From Bacteroidota bacterium (GTDB lineage: Bacteria > Bacteroidota > Bacteroidia > Chitinophagales > Chitinophagaceae): DNA of 49,905 nucleotides. The stretch spans positions 1-49,905 of the forward strand of contig CANHHX010000011.1 in assembly GCA_947461125.1 (NCBI GenBank), written 5' to 3'. Under the pieces are notes generated by a model. That model was not told the DNA's origin. It ran no database searches and saw only the letters and a list, made by a program, of their open reading frames with translations. A program made the translations under genes and the position numbers. Below, piece after piece: positions 1-8,599 of the stretch; the first letter of the stretch is position 1, and every line of letters begins with the position of its first letter.

Positions 1-12
1 AAATACACTGTT

Positions 13-1179
13 ATGCCAATATACCATAGTTTAGGACAAATTCCTGCAAAACGTCATACCGTTTTTAGAAAACCGGATGGTGCACTCTATGCCGAAGAGC
101 TCGTTTCTACCGAAGGTTTTTCAAGTATGTATTCATTGGTGTATCACACACACCCCCCTACTATTGTAAAAGAATTGGGTACGCCCTATTCGGTAGAACC
201 AAAAATTGCAAGAGAAAAACATTTACGACATACCAGTTTGCTTGGCTTTAATATCAAGCCACAAAAAGATTATTTAGAGAGTCGAAAAATCGTATTGGTA
301 AATTCCGATTTACAAATTTCTTTGGCGGCTCCTACTGAGTCGATGACTACTTATTTTTATAAAAATAGTCAGGCCGATGAAGTGTTGTTTATCCATAAAG
401 GTTCGGGCACTTTAAAAACAGGATTTGGTAAAATATATTTTAAGTATGGCGATTACATTGTAGTGCCTCGTGGTACGATTTATCAGATTGAATTTAATGA
501 TGCAGACAACCGTTTGTTTATTATTGAAAGTTTTAGTCCCATACATTTTCCAAAACGATACCAAAATAAGTATGGTCAACTCATGGAGCACGCGCCATTT
601 TGTGAGCGTGACATTGTAAGACCTACTGATCTTGAAACCTTTGATGAAACTGGCGATTTTAAAGTGCTCATCAAAAAGCAGGGTTTAATCTATCCGTATA
701 CTTATGGTACGCATCCATTTGATTTTATTGGATGGGATGGATACCATTATCCATGGGCTTTTTCGATTCATAATTTCGAACCCATCACGGGTCGCGTGCA
801 CCAGCCACCACCGGTGCATCAAACATTTGAAGCGCACAATTTTGTGATCTGTTCTTTTGTGCCGCGTAAATATGATTATCATCCTCAGGCTATTCCAGCG
901 CCATATAACCATAGCAATATTGATAGTGATGAAGTGCTGTATTATGTAGATGGTGATTTTATGAGCAGAAAATCTGTGGTGCAAGGTCAAATTACACTTC
1001 ACCCAGGTGGAATCCCACATGGTCCGCATCCGGGCACTGTCGAAAAATCTATTGGTAAAGAAAAAACAGAAGAGTTGGCTGTTATGATTGATCCATTTAA
1101 GCCGCTTATGTTAACAGAAGATGCCATTTCAATTGAGGATGAAAATTACCACAAGAGTTGGCAACACAATATTGAATAA
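13..1179 (+). CDS. hmgA: Homogentisate 1,2-dioxygenase
   Basis: Opens the aromatic ring of homogentisate to maleylacetoacetate in tyrosine/phenylalanine catabolism; a cytosolic non-haem Fe(II) enzyme. The 388-residue protein has the length of the bacterial family and the cupin-like layout with the C-terminal iron site. Candidate ligands are H300, E307 (in a SDEVLYY stretch) and H336 (GGIPHGPHPG). The ATG at 13 is preceded by only 12 bases of window, so the true upstream context is not visible. The next gene, HPPD, starts 16 bases downstream on the same strand and makes its substrate, which strongly supports the call. Function is inferred from family motifs and neighbourhood. Confidence 0.93.
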   Translation: MPIYHSLGQIPAKRHTVFRKPDGALYAEELVSTEGFSSMYSLVYHTHPPTIVKELGTPYSVEPKIAREKHLRHTSLLGFNIKPQKDYLESRKIVLVNSDLQISLAAPTESMTTYFYKNSQADEVLFIHKGSGTLKTGFGKIYFKYGDYIVVPRGTIYQIEFNDADNRLFIIESFSPIHFPKRYQNKYGQLMEHAPFCERDIVRPTDLETFDETGDFKVLIKKQGLIYPYTYGTHPFDFIGWDGYHYPWAFSIHNFEPITGRVHQPPPVHQTFEAHNFVICSFVPRKYDYHPQAIPAPYNHSNIDSDEVLYYVDGDFMSRKSVVQGQITLHPGGIPHGPHPGTVEKSIGKEKTEELAVMIDPFKPLMLTEDAISIEDENYHKSWQHNIE

Positions 1180-1195
1180 GAATTAAAAATTTCAG

Positions 1196-2290
1196 ATGAG
1201 TACAGATTTTTTACCCCTCATGGGAACAGATTATGTAGAGTTGTATGTAGGTAATGCAAAGCAAGCTGCACATTTTTACAAAACAGCTTTTGGATTTCAG
1301 AGTTATGCATATAGTGGTCCTGAAACAGGCGATAAAGAAAAAGTTTCTTATGTACTGATACAAAATAAAGTAAGACTCGTTTTAACTACGCCACTGCATC
1401 CAACAGGTACAATTGCGGAGCATGTAAATAAACATGGGGATGGTGTAAAAGCAGTTGCCCTAATGGTAAACGATGCTACTGATGCTTTTGAGCAAACCGT
1501 AAAGCGTGGTGCAAAGCCATATATGGAGCCTACTACACGTGAAGACGCAGATGGTAAAATTGTAATGAGCGGTATTCATATTTATGGTGATACGGTTCAT
1601 TTATTTATTGAGCGTAAAGATTATAAGGGCACATTTATGCCAGGCTTTAAAGTATGGGAAAGTCATTACAATCCTTCAGATGTTGGGCTTCAATACATTG
1701 ATCATTGCGTTGGTAATGTGGGTTGGAATCAAATGAATACCTGGGTTTCTTTTTACGAAGACGTAATGGGTTTTAAAAACATTCTAACTTTTGATGACAA
1801 GCAAATTTCTACCGAATATTCGGCACTCATGAGTAAGGTAATGAGTAATGGAAATGGGTTTGTGAAATTCCCCATTAACGAACCAGCTAAGGGAAAGAAA
1901 AAATCGCAAGTAGAAGAATATTTAGATTTTTATAAAGATGCTGGTGTACAGCATATTGCTATTGCCACACAGGATATTATTACTACCGTAACTGCACTCA
2001 GTGAAAGAGGGGTGGAGTTTTTAAAAGTTCCTGGTACTTATTACGATCAACTACTAGACCGTATTGGTCCTATTGATGAAGACTTAGAACCATTAAGAAA
2101 ACTAGGTATCTTAGTAGATCGTGACGACGAAGGATATTTACTACAAATTTTTACCAAGCCAGTAGAGGATAGACCTACTTTATTTTTTGAAATCATTCAG
2201 CGCAAAGGTGCTAAATCATTTGGTGCAGGAAATTTCAAAGCACTTTTTGAAGCACTCGAAAGAGAACAAGAGTTAAGAGGTAATTTGTAA
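1196..2290 (+). CDS. hppD: 4-Hydroxyphenylpyruvate dioxygenase
   Basis: Converts 4-hydroxyphenylpyruvate and O2 to homogentisate, the substrate of the gene just upstream. The 364-residue protein has two vicinal-oxygen-chelate halves (about 10-145 and 160-340). The Fe(II) ligands of the family can be placed at H170 (QYIDH), H253 (GVQHIAIAT) and E332 (FFEIIQRKG). The C-terminal gate segment, with GAGNFKALFEALE, is intact. It forms a two-gene tyrosine-degradation unit with hmgA (16-base gap). It ends 14 bases before the convergent CoA-transferase gene, and no hairpin terminator is seen between them. Confidence 0.95.
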   Translation: MSTDFLPLMGTDYVELYVGNAKQAAHFYKTAFGFQSYAYSGPETGDKEKVSYVLIQNKVRLVLTTPLHPTGTIAEHVNKHGDGVKAVALMVNDATDAFEQTVKRGAKPYMEPTTREDADGKIVMSGIHIYGDTVHLFIERKDYKGTFMPGFKVWESHYNPSDVGLQYIDHCVGNVGWNQMNTWVSFYEDVMGFKNILTFDDKQISTEYSALMSKVMSNGNGFVKFPINEPAKGKKKSQVEEYLDFYKDAGVQHIAIATQDIITTVTALSERGVEFLKVPGTYYDQLLDRIGPIDEDLEPLRKLGILVDRDDEGYLLQIFTKPVEDRPTLFFEIIQRKGAKSFGAGNFKALFEALEREQELRGNL

Positions 2291-2304
2291 TCTACTTCCC
2301 TATT

Positions 2305-2961
2305 TTATAATGCCATTTCTGGGATGTCTCCACTAATAAGGAGCTTTCCAGCAGTGGCATTTTTTATTTGCTCTATTGATACGCCAGGTGCTCTTTCGAT
2401 CAGAACAAATCCGCCTTCTGGTGCAATATCAATAACAGCTAATTCGGTCACAATTCTTTTAACGCAGTTTTTTCCAGTAAGAGGTAAATCGCATTTGGCA
2501 AGCAGTTTACTTTCGCCTGCTTTATTAACGTGTTGCATAGCTACAATAATATGTTTTGCAGAAGCAACAAGGTCCATCGCACCACCCATACCCTTTACCA
2601 TTTTACCTGGAATTTTCCAGTTGGCAATATCTCCGTTTTCAGAAACTTCCATCGCACCAAGTATGGTTAGATCAATTTTTTTTGAATGAATCATACCAAA
2701 ACTCATGGCAGAATCAAATGAACTAGCACCCGGAAGCGCCGTTATGGTTTGCTTGCCTGCATTGATGGTGTCTGGGTCAACTGCATACTCTTTTGGAAAA
2801 GGGCCAACGCCAAGTAAGCCGTTTTCACTTTGAAAACATACGTTGATGCCTTCGTGTAAATAGTTTGCAACCAGTGTGGGAATACCAATACCTAAATTAA
2901 CGTAGGTATTATTTTTTACTTCTTTTGCAATTCGCTTAGCAATGCCTTCTTTATCTAACAT
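2305..2961 (-). CDS. scoB: 3-Oxoacid CoA-transferase subunit B
   Basis: Beta subunit of a succinyl-CoA:3-oxoacid (acetoacetate) CoA-transferase. It carries the catalytic glutamate that forms the enzyme-CoA thioester: E46 in QSENGLLGVG, the SENG family signature. Length is 218 residues, normal for a stand-alone B subunit. It starts 6 bases after the A subunit ends and is clearly co-transcribed with it. Convergence with hmgA/hppD suggests it activates the acetoacetate released by fumarylacetoacetate hydrolysis. That is an inference, since the fumarylacetoacetase gene is not in the window. Confidence 0.92.
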   Translation of the reverse strand: MLDKEGIAKRIAKEVKNNTYVNLGIGIPTLVANYLHEGINVCFQSENGLLGVGPFPKEYAVDPDTINAGKQTITALPGASSFDSAMSFGMIHSKKIDLTILGAMEVSENGDIANWKIPGKMVKGMGGAMDLVASAKHIIVAMQHVNKAGESKLLAKCDLPLTGKNCVKRIVTELAVIDIAPEGGFVLIERAPGVSIEQIKNATAGKLLISGDIPEMAL

Positions 2962-2967
2962 AATATT

Positions 2968-3663
2968 TTATTTACTAGTGGTACGTTTTTCAATTCTTTT
3001 CTCATAATTTTTTCCTTCAAAAATTCGGTGCACATAAATGCCGGGTGTGTGAATTTGATCGGGATCAAGTATGCCTGGCTCTACTAATTCTTCTACTTCT
3101 GCAATGGTAATTTTACCAGCCATCGCCATGAGTGGATTAAAATTGCGCGCCGTACTTTTAAATATGAGGTTTCCATCGGTATCACCTTTCCAAGCCTTTA
3201 CTATGGCAAAATCTGCATTAAAAGCAGTTTCCAATAAATATTCTTTGCCATCAAAAATTCTGGATTCTTTACCCACAGCTACTTCGGTACCAACACCAGC
3301 GGGTGTAAATATTGCTGGCATTCCATAACCAGCAGCCATGCATCTAAATGCAAGTGTTCCTTGTGGAATTAGTTCCACTTCTAGTTCGCCAGAAAGTAAT
3401 TGTCTTTCAAATTCTTCGTTTTCGCCTACATAAGACGAAATCATTTTTTTAACTCTCTTTTGTTGTAGCAGTAGTCCAATCCCAAAATCATCTACACCTG
3501 CATTGTTTGAAATGCAGGTTAAATTGGTGGTGCCTTTTTCTAAAATCGCTTGGATACAATTTTCAGGAATACCACAAAGGCCAAAGCCACCTAACATAAG
3601 GGTGCTGCCATCTGAAATGTCTGTTACTGCCGCCGCGGCGTCTTTTACAAGTTTATGAATCAT
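2968..3663 (-). CDS. scoA: 3-Oxoacid CoA-transferase subunit A
   Basis: Alpha subunit of the same CoA-transferase, 231 residues. The N-terminal glycine-rich CoA-binding loop (LGGFGLCGIPEN, about residues 24-35) and the later GVGTEVAVGKE stretch are typical of family I CoA-transferase A chains. It is the first gene of the scoAB pair. The ATG at 3663 faces the divergent amidase gene across a 122-base intergenic region that must hold both promoters. Substrate is assigned to succinyl-CoA/acetoacetate from the family and the adjacent tyrosine genes; butyrate- or adipate-type transferases are less likely alternatives. Confidence 0.9.
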   Translation of the reverse strand: MIHKLVKDAAAAVTDISDGSTLMLGGFGLCGIPENCIQAILEKGTTNLTCISNNAGVDDFGIGLLLQQKRVKKMISSYVGENEEFERQLLSGELEVELIPQGTLAFRCMAAGYGMPAIFTPAGVGTEVAVGKESRIFDGKEYLLETAFNADFAIVKAWKGDTDGNLIFKSTARNFNPLMAMAGKITIAEVEELVEPGILDPDQIHTPGIYVHRIFEGKNYEKRIEKRTTSK

Positions 3664-3785
3664 TGTAATAATGGGGTTGAATTCAGTTCAAAATTACCCC
3701 TTTTATGTATACTAACATCTATTAGTATTCTCGAATTTTTAAATTAGTATATTTAGTCCATCATTATCACACAAATAATCAAAGT

Positions 3786-5441
3786 ATGAAGTATCTATTC
3801 GCGTTCATTGGGATTCTTTTTTCTTTTAGTGTAAGAGCACAAGACAGCACATTTAATAAAAACGATTTAAATAGTGTAGCTAAGGTTTTTGATTTAACAT
3901 TTACCCAAAAAGAAATTGACACGCTTTACTCCGATGTAAAAGATAATTTATACAATTATAAAAGTATGCATAAGCTTACTTTAAATAATGCGACGCCTTT
4001 AAGTATGTGGCAAACACCTGTTGTGTCTGGTATGAAATTTAATAGGGTGCAGCAGCCTGTTAAGTGGAGCGCTACTAATGCGGTGTCTCTTCCAGCCAAT
4101 AAAAATGAAATCGCATTTTATTCGATAGAGCAGCTCGCTTATTTGATTAAAAATAAAAAGATAAGTTCAGTTGAATTAACCCGTTTTTTTATTGAGCGCA
4201 TTAAAAACTACGGCGATACTTTACAATGTTTAATTAGTTTAACGGAAAATCTTGCACTTGAACAGGCGAAACAGGCGGATGCTGAAATTGCTGCAGGCAA
4301 ATACAAAGGGTTGTTACATGGCATCCCTTATGGCCTTAAAGATTTATTTGCAGTAAAAGGTACCAAAACAACTTGGGGTGCTGAGCCTTATAAAAATCAA
4401 ATTATTGATGAAGACGCCTATGTGTATGCAAAATTAAAAGAAGCCGGCGCTGTGCTAGTGGCAAAGTTTACACTCGGTGCTCTTGCGATGGGTGATTACT
4501 GGTATGGTGGACGTACAAAAAATCCTTGGAATTTAAAATATGGTTCTTCTGGTTCATCGGCGGGATCAACCTCTGCAACTGTTGCAGGGTTAGTACCTTT
4601 TGCTATTGGAACCGAAACCTGGGGGAGTATTGTATCGCCCTCTACTACTTGTGGGGCAACCGGATTAAGGCCAACCTTTGGGACCATTAGTAGATCAGGT
4701 GCCATGGCACTTAGTTATAGTTTGGATAAAGTGGGTCCTATATGTAGGTCTGCGGCAGATGCAGCGGTTGTCTATTATTATTTACATGGCACCGATGGCA
4801 AAGATTTGTCTGCGGTAAATATGCCGTTTAATTACGACGCTGTAAAGCCCATAAAAAATTATAAAATCGCTTATGCAAAAAATTATTTTGATAAAATTAA
4901 AGACACCACAAGAGCAGAGTGGGTGGCACTCAAAGCCTTTGAGAAAATGGGGGTTACTTTAATTCCTGTAAACTTTCCGGATAGCGGCGTTTATAAATTT
5001 AATATTATGGACGTAATTATTGGTGTAGAATGTGCCGCGCAATTTGATGATCTTACCCGTTCTAATTTAGATGATGCACTTACGCGTCAAACAAAAAATG
5101 ATTGGCCCAACCAGTTTAGGACCGCTCGTTTTGTCCCAGCGGTAGAATATGTAAATGCGCAGCGTCACCGTTATGTATTAATGAAAGATGTTAATGAAGC
5201 AATGGCTCCTTTTGATGCCATTATTTGTCCATCAAGAGGGGATGGGAATCAATCAGCCATTACTAACCTAACTGGAAATCCAGTGGTATGTGTGCCTGTG
5301 GGTTTTGATAAGCGTAACAATTTACCGGTAGGTATCAGCTTTGTTGGAAAACTTTATGACGAAGCAAGTATTTTGCGAATTGCAAAAGCGTATCAAGACG
5401 CAACGGGTTGGGATGAAATGCATCCTAGCATGTTTAAGTAA
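3786..5441 (+). CDS. Secreted amidase-signature family hydrolase
   Basis: Predicted exported amide hydrolase: a cleavable signal peptide (MKYLFAFIGILFSFSVRAQ) is followed by an ~85-residue region I do not recognise. The amidase domain covers about 105-545. The Ser-cisSer-Lys triad can be placed at K185 (PYGLKDLF), S258 (GSSGSSAGS) and S281 (GTETWGSI). The nucleophile motif is unusual: W279 sits where the family nearly always has glycine (GT-D-x-GGS). The substrate is unknown; an aryl amide, nitrile-derived amide or peptide amide is possible. It is not the GatA subunit, because it is exported, carries an N-terminal extension and has no gatB/C neighbours. It stands alone, between scoA (divergent) and a 334-base gap before the rhodopsin. 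Confidence 0.82.
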   Translation: MKYLFAFIGILFSFSVRAQDSTFNKNDLNSVAKVFDLTFTQKEIDTLYSDVKDNLYNYKSMHKLTLNNATPLSMWQTPVVSGMKFNRVQQPVKWSATNAVSLPANKNEIAFYSIEQLAYLIKNKKISSVELTRFFIERIKNYGDTLQCLISLTENLALEQAKQADAEIAAGKYKGLLHGIPYGLKDLFAVKGTKTTWGAEPYKNQIIDEDAYVYAKLKEAGAVLVAKFTLGALAMGDYWYGGRTKNPWNLKYGSSGSSAGSTSATVAGLVPFAIGTETWGSIVSPSTTCGATGLRPTFGTISRSGAMALSYSLDKVGPICRSAADAAVVYYYLHGTDGKDLSAVNMPFNYDAVKPIKNYKIAYAKNYFDKIKDTTRAEWVALKAFEKMGVTLIPVNFPDSGVYKFNIMDVIIGVECAAQFDDLTRSNLDDALTRQTKNDWPNQFRTARFVPAVEYVNAQRHRYVLMKDVNEAMAPFDAIICPSRGDGNQSAITNLTGNPVVCVPVGFDKRNNLPVGISFVGKLYDEASILRIAKAYQDATGWDEMHPSMFK

Positions 5442-5775
5442 GGGTTTTATTTTCCAGTTCAATTTTACCCTATCCCAATTCATTTTAGTGGATGTAATTT
5501 AATTAAAATGTTGATTAACAGTGATTTAAAGATTTATTGATACCTTTTTTCAATTGATTTTTATCCAATCCACAAATTATGAACTTTTATTCTTTTTTTT
5601 CATATTACATTTAATTTCCTATATACCTGTTATCCATGCTGTTACATCAGTTTTGTTTAGCATTGCCTTGTTCATATTTAACAAAATCGGGTAATTATGC
5701 ATTACTGTGCATGATTTTAATTCAACAATTAAACAAAATTCTTGTTAAATTAGTCTAAACAAATTTATTTGCCCT
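5442..5775. promoter_or_regulatory. Gene-free AT-rich region upstream of the rhodopsin
   Basis: No open frame of note. The stretch is very AT-rich and must contain the rhodopsin promoter. A TTG at 5742-5744, then 19 bases, then TTTATTTG at 5764-5771 resembles the Bacteroidota -33/-7 pattern (TTG ... TAnnTTTG) with one mismatch. It would put the transcript start almost at the ATG, so it is only a weak candidate. A small inverted repeat, ATGCA (5697-5701) and TGCAT (5708-5712), lies further upstream. No Shine-Dalgarno sequence is seen. Confidence 0.3.
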
Positions 5776-6492
5776 ATGGAACACTTAAAAATCGCCTCTG
5801 ATAACTACGTAGCGTTTACGTTTTTTATCGGAACAATGGCTATGATGGCCGCGTCTGTATTCTTCTTTTTTGAGTTGAGCTCAACTCCAACAAAATGGAG
5901 AACTTCTGTTTTAGTTTCTGGTTTGATCACTTTCATCGCAGCAGTACACTACTACTACATGAGAGGATACAATCTAGCAACTGGTGATTCACCTACCTTC
6001 TTCAGATACGTAGACTGGATCTTAACTGTGCCTCTTATGTGCGTTGAGTTTTACTTGATCACTAAAAAAGCAGGTGCTAAGCAAGGTTTATTATGGAAGT
6101 TGATTTTCGCTTCTTTAGTAATGCTTGTAACTGGTTACTTCGGTGAAACAATTTACAGAGGTAGTAGTGTAATTTGGGGAGTACTTTCTGGTGCTGCTTA
6201 TTTCTACATTGTTTACCTTGTATGGTTTGGTGAAGTTTCTCAACTTGCTCAAACTGCTGGCGCACAAGTTGCTAAGGCAACAAAAACACTTGCTTGGTTC
6301 GTACTTGTTGGATGGGCTATCTATCCATTAGGTTACATCCTAGGAACTCCAGGTGGATTATTTGGTATTCAATTAGTAGCTGACGCAGCTTTAGCTTCTC
6401 ACTACATGGATATCGTTTACAACGTAGCTGATGCAATCAACAAGATTGGATTTGGTTTAGTGATCTATTCATTAAGCAGATCTCAGGATTAA
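5776..6492 (+). CDS. Light-driven proton-pumping rhodopsin (proteorhodopsin/xanthorhodopsin-type)
   Basis: Seven-helix retinal protein of 238 residues that should pump H+ outward across the inner membrane in light. Helix C (RYVDWILTVPLMCVEF) shows the proton acceptor D80, T84 and donor E91, the DTE pattern of proton pumps. Sodium pumps have NDQ and chloride pumps NTQ or TSA-like patterns. H58 in helix B matches the conserved His that pairs with the acceptor. The retinal Schiff-base lysine is K223 and the counter-ion is D219 (NVADAINK). The spectral-tuning position eight after D80 is M88, which predicts green absorption. Ungapped matching of helix E against proteorhodopsin puts G135 at the F152 position, the opening used by antenna carotenoids in xanthorhodopsins. 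Codons are strongly biased (14 of 17 Tyr are TAC), unlike the neighbours. Retinal synthesis is encoded by the next gene. Confidence 0.96.
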   Translation: MEHLKIASDNYVAFTFFIGTMAMMAASVFFFFELSSTPTKWRTSVLVSGLITFIAAVHYYYMRGYNLATGDSPTFFRYVDWILTVPLMCVEFYLITKKAGAKQGLLWKLIFASLVMLVTGYFGETIYRGSSVIWGVLSGAAYFYIVYLVWFGEVSQLAQTAGAQVAKATKTLAWFVLVGWAIYPLGYILGTPGGLFGIQLVADAALASHYMDIVYNVADAINKIGFGLVIYSLSRSQD

Positions 6493-6510
6493 TTGATTCA
6501 ATAGTTTTAT

Positions 6511-6556
6511 AAAAAGGCGAGGTTTGTGTTTATTACACACCTCGCCTTTTATTTTT
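6511..6556 (+). terminator. Rho-independent terminator of the rhodopsin gene
   Basis: AAAAGGCGAGGT on the left arm pairs with ACCTCGCCTTTT on the right, with a TTGTGTTTATTACAC loop region that can extend the stem, followed by ATTTTTT. It lies 18 bases after the rhodopsin stop and 25 bases before the crtY-blh start. The rhodopsin is therefore likely made mainly as a monocistronic message, with crtY-blh expressed by read-through or its own weak promoter. Confidence 0.9.
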
Positions 6557-6580
6557 TGAACGATACCGTTTTTTGCTTGC

Positions 6581-8599
6581 ATGTTTTCAGACCAAAATCA
6601 TAATGCCAACACTATTGTCATTCAGTATGACTATGTGTTTATTGGAATGGGTGCCTCAAATGGGCTTATGTTACTAGAGCTTATTAAAAGGGGATACCAT
6701 CATACAAAGCGCATTGCGGTCATCGAAAAAGCGCAAAAAAACACCAACGATAAAACATACTGCTTTTGGTCTTCTCCTGATGCATCTATTGTTAAAGACC
6801 TTTCTTCTATTATTCGTTACAAGTATCAATTTGTTCAAACGAATGCAACTAAAGTTCAATCCATTCAGGACCAGCCTTATTACTGTATAAGAAGTATCGA
6901 TTTTTATAATTTCTTGCACACTACCATCGCATCTCAACCCATTGATGTATTTGAGTCTCAAGTGGACGGGGTAAATGCGCATTCAGAACATATCGAAATT
7001 GCTTTTGACGGCAGGTCCATAAATGCCGCTCTTGTTTTTGATAGTAGACCACCCAATTTTACCCCAGAGGCTAACAACAAATCCTATTTACTTCAAACAT
7101 TTTTTGGATACCATATTCGCTTACAAGATGCGATCATAAATACGGATACATTTCAAATGATGAATTTTGATGTGGATCAGTCTAACTATACGCAGTTTGT
7201 ATACAATTTGCCATATGCACCTAATGAGTGTTTGGTGGAACTAACCAGATTTGGCGTTGATACCATTGATGTTAACTATGCAAAAAAAGTATTGGATGAT
7301 AAAATATCCGCTCAATTTGGCGCCTATGAAATAATTGCCGAAGAGCAGGGGTGTATTCCCATGACTGTATTAAAGCACCCGGCGTCTAGTGATGACCGTA
7401 TTATTCATATGGGTGCCCGTGCTAATTTAATTAAGCCTACAACAGGGTATGGTTTTAAAAAGATGTATGAATTTGCAGCTTCTTTTGAGCATAAAAATGC
7501 TGCTCAAATATCAAAAACCCGTTTTTCATTTTACGATCACCTGCTTTTAATTATTTTAATTAGATGGCCGCACCTAGGCAAAAAAATATTTACGGCACTG
7601 TTTCAAAAAAATTCTATTCAGGCCATTTTTTCTTTTTTAGAGGAAAAGTCTACGGTATCTGCTGAAATAAAAATATTTGCATCACTCCCAATTATTCCAT
7701 TTTTAAAAGCCTGTGGCATCTACTTTATAAGCTATTTTAAAAAAGGGTACTTATTTGTAACCGGATTTATTGCTTTGTTTTTTTTACTACAATGGATGAG
7801 TCCACCACTAGCAAGCCAATTCGGTTATACGGGTTTAATTGCCGGTTTGCTCATAGTTGGTATTCCGCATGGTGCAGTAGATCATTTATTGGTTCAGTCT
7901 AAAAAGTTTAATCTGATAAATTTTGTGGTGCAGTACGTGCTCATTATAGCTGCCTATTTCGCATTGTGGCAGTGGTTTCCAGTGTTTTCATTGATCCTAT
8001 TTATTGCCTATTCGGCGTATCATTTTGGTGAATCTGAAATGGTTGAAATGCAAATCTCCCTAGATACAATACCTCAAAAATTGTATGCATTTATTATTGG
8101 CCTCTCTATTTTATTATTTATTATTTTTTCGCATCTTGAAACATCCCTCTTAGTACTTAATAGTATACACGGCGTTTCAAGCTTTATAGAAGGTATAGAT
8201 TTTTACCCGTATAAAAACGTAGTACTGGCTGTTTCTTATTTTTCGATACTTCCACTTTGGTGGATATCTAAAAAGACCTGCTTGTATTTAATGGCAATAC
8301 TTGTATTGGGTATACAAATGCCACTGATGCTTGCTTTTGGTGTATATTTTGTGGGTTCGCACAGTGTTAACGCATGGGGACATATCGCTACTAAACTAAA
8401 AACACCTACACAAAAATTGTACCTGCAATCTTTGCCGTTTAATTTGGGCGCCCTCTTAATTTTTGCTGTTTTTTTGTACCTGAAAAGTGCAAATGCGCAA
8501 CTGATTCAATCCTACGCTGCTACTTTTTTTGTTTTTTTGGCTTGTGTAAGCCTTCCGCATATTGTTCTGATGCACCTTTTTTATAAAAAAGAGGCTTAA
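6581..8599 (+). CDS. CrtY-Blh fusion: lycopene beta-cyclase / beta-carotene 15,15'-dioxygenase
   Basis: One 672-residue chain with two enzymes in series. Residues about 16-365 are a CrtY-type lycopene cyclase: dinucleotide-binding GMGASN at 22-27, the TYCFW segment at 59-63, an LVELTRF stretch near 218-224 and the PTTGYGF motif at 286-292. Residues about 388-670 are a multi-helix Brp/Blh dioxygenase with GIPHGAVDH (H430, H435), YHFGESE (H481), VGSHS (H594), WGH (H601) and LPH (H660), the conserved histidines expected to bind iron. Together they would turn lycopene into beta-carotene and then into two retinals for the rhodopsin just upstream. No stop or frameshift separates the halves. The crtE, crtB and crtI genes are not in the window. 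The end overlaps the convergent pseudouridine synthase gene by three bases. Separate crtY and blh genes are the usual arrangement known to me. Confidence 0.93.
   Translation: MFSDQNHNANTIVIQYDYVFIGMGASNGLMLLELIKRGYHHTKRIAVIEKAQKNTNDKTYCFWSSPDASIVKDLSSIIRYKYQFVQTNATKVQSIQDQPYYCIRSIDFYNFLHTTIASQPIDVFESQVDGVNAHSEHIEIAFDGRSINAALVFDSRPPNFTPEANNKSYLLQTFFGYHIRLQDAIINTDTFQMMNFDVDQSNYTQFVYNLPYAPNECLVELTRFGVDTIDVNYAKKVLDDKISAQFGAYEIIAEEQGCIPMTVLKHPASSDDRIIHMGARANLIKPTTGYGFKKMYEFAASFEHKNAAQISKTRFSFYDHLLLIILIRWPHLGKKIFTALFQKNSIQAIFSFLEEKSTVSAEIKIFASLPIIPFLKACGIYFISYFKKGYLFVTGFIALFFLLQWMSPPLASQFGYTGLIAGLLIVGIPHGAVDHLLVQSKKFNLINFVVQYVLIIAAYFALWQWFPVFSLILFIAYSAYHFGESEMVEMQISLDTIPQKLYAFIIGLSILLFIIFSHLETSLLVLNSIHGVSSFIEGIDFYPYKNVVLAVSYFSILPLWWISKKTCLYLMAILVLGIQMPLMLAFGVYFVGSHSVNAWGHIATKLKTPTQKLYLQSLPFNLGALLIFAVFLYLKSANAQLIQSYAATFFVFLACVSLPHIVLMHLFYKKEA

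Noticed and set aside
685..1029. Opposite-strand frame inside hmgA, and the similar long shadow frames inside crtY-blh, DUF1501, DUF1553, susC and kdgK
   Set aside because: They lie wholly within strongly supported genes, have no recognisable domain, and read as unusual compositions expected of antisense frames.
5742..5771. TTG-19-TTTATTTG as the rhodopsin promoter
   Set aside because: It would put the transcript start almost on the ATG and mismatches the -7 element; kept only as a weak note in the gap entry.
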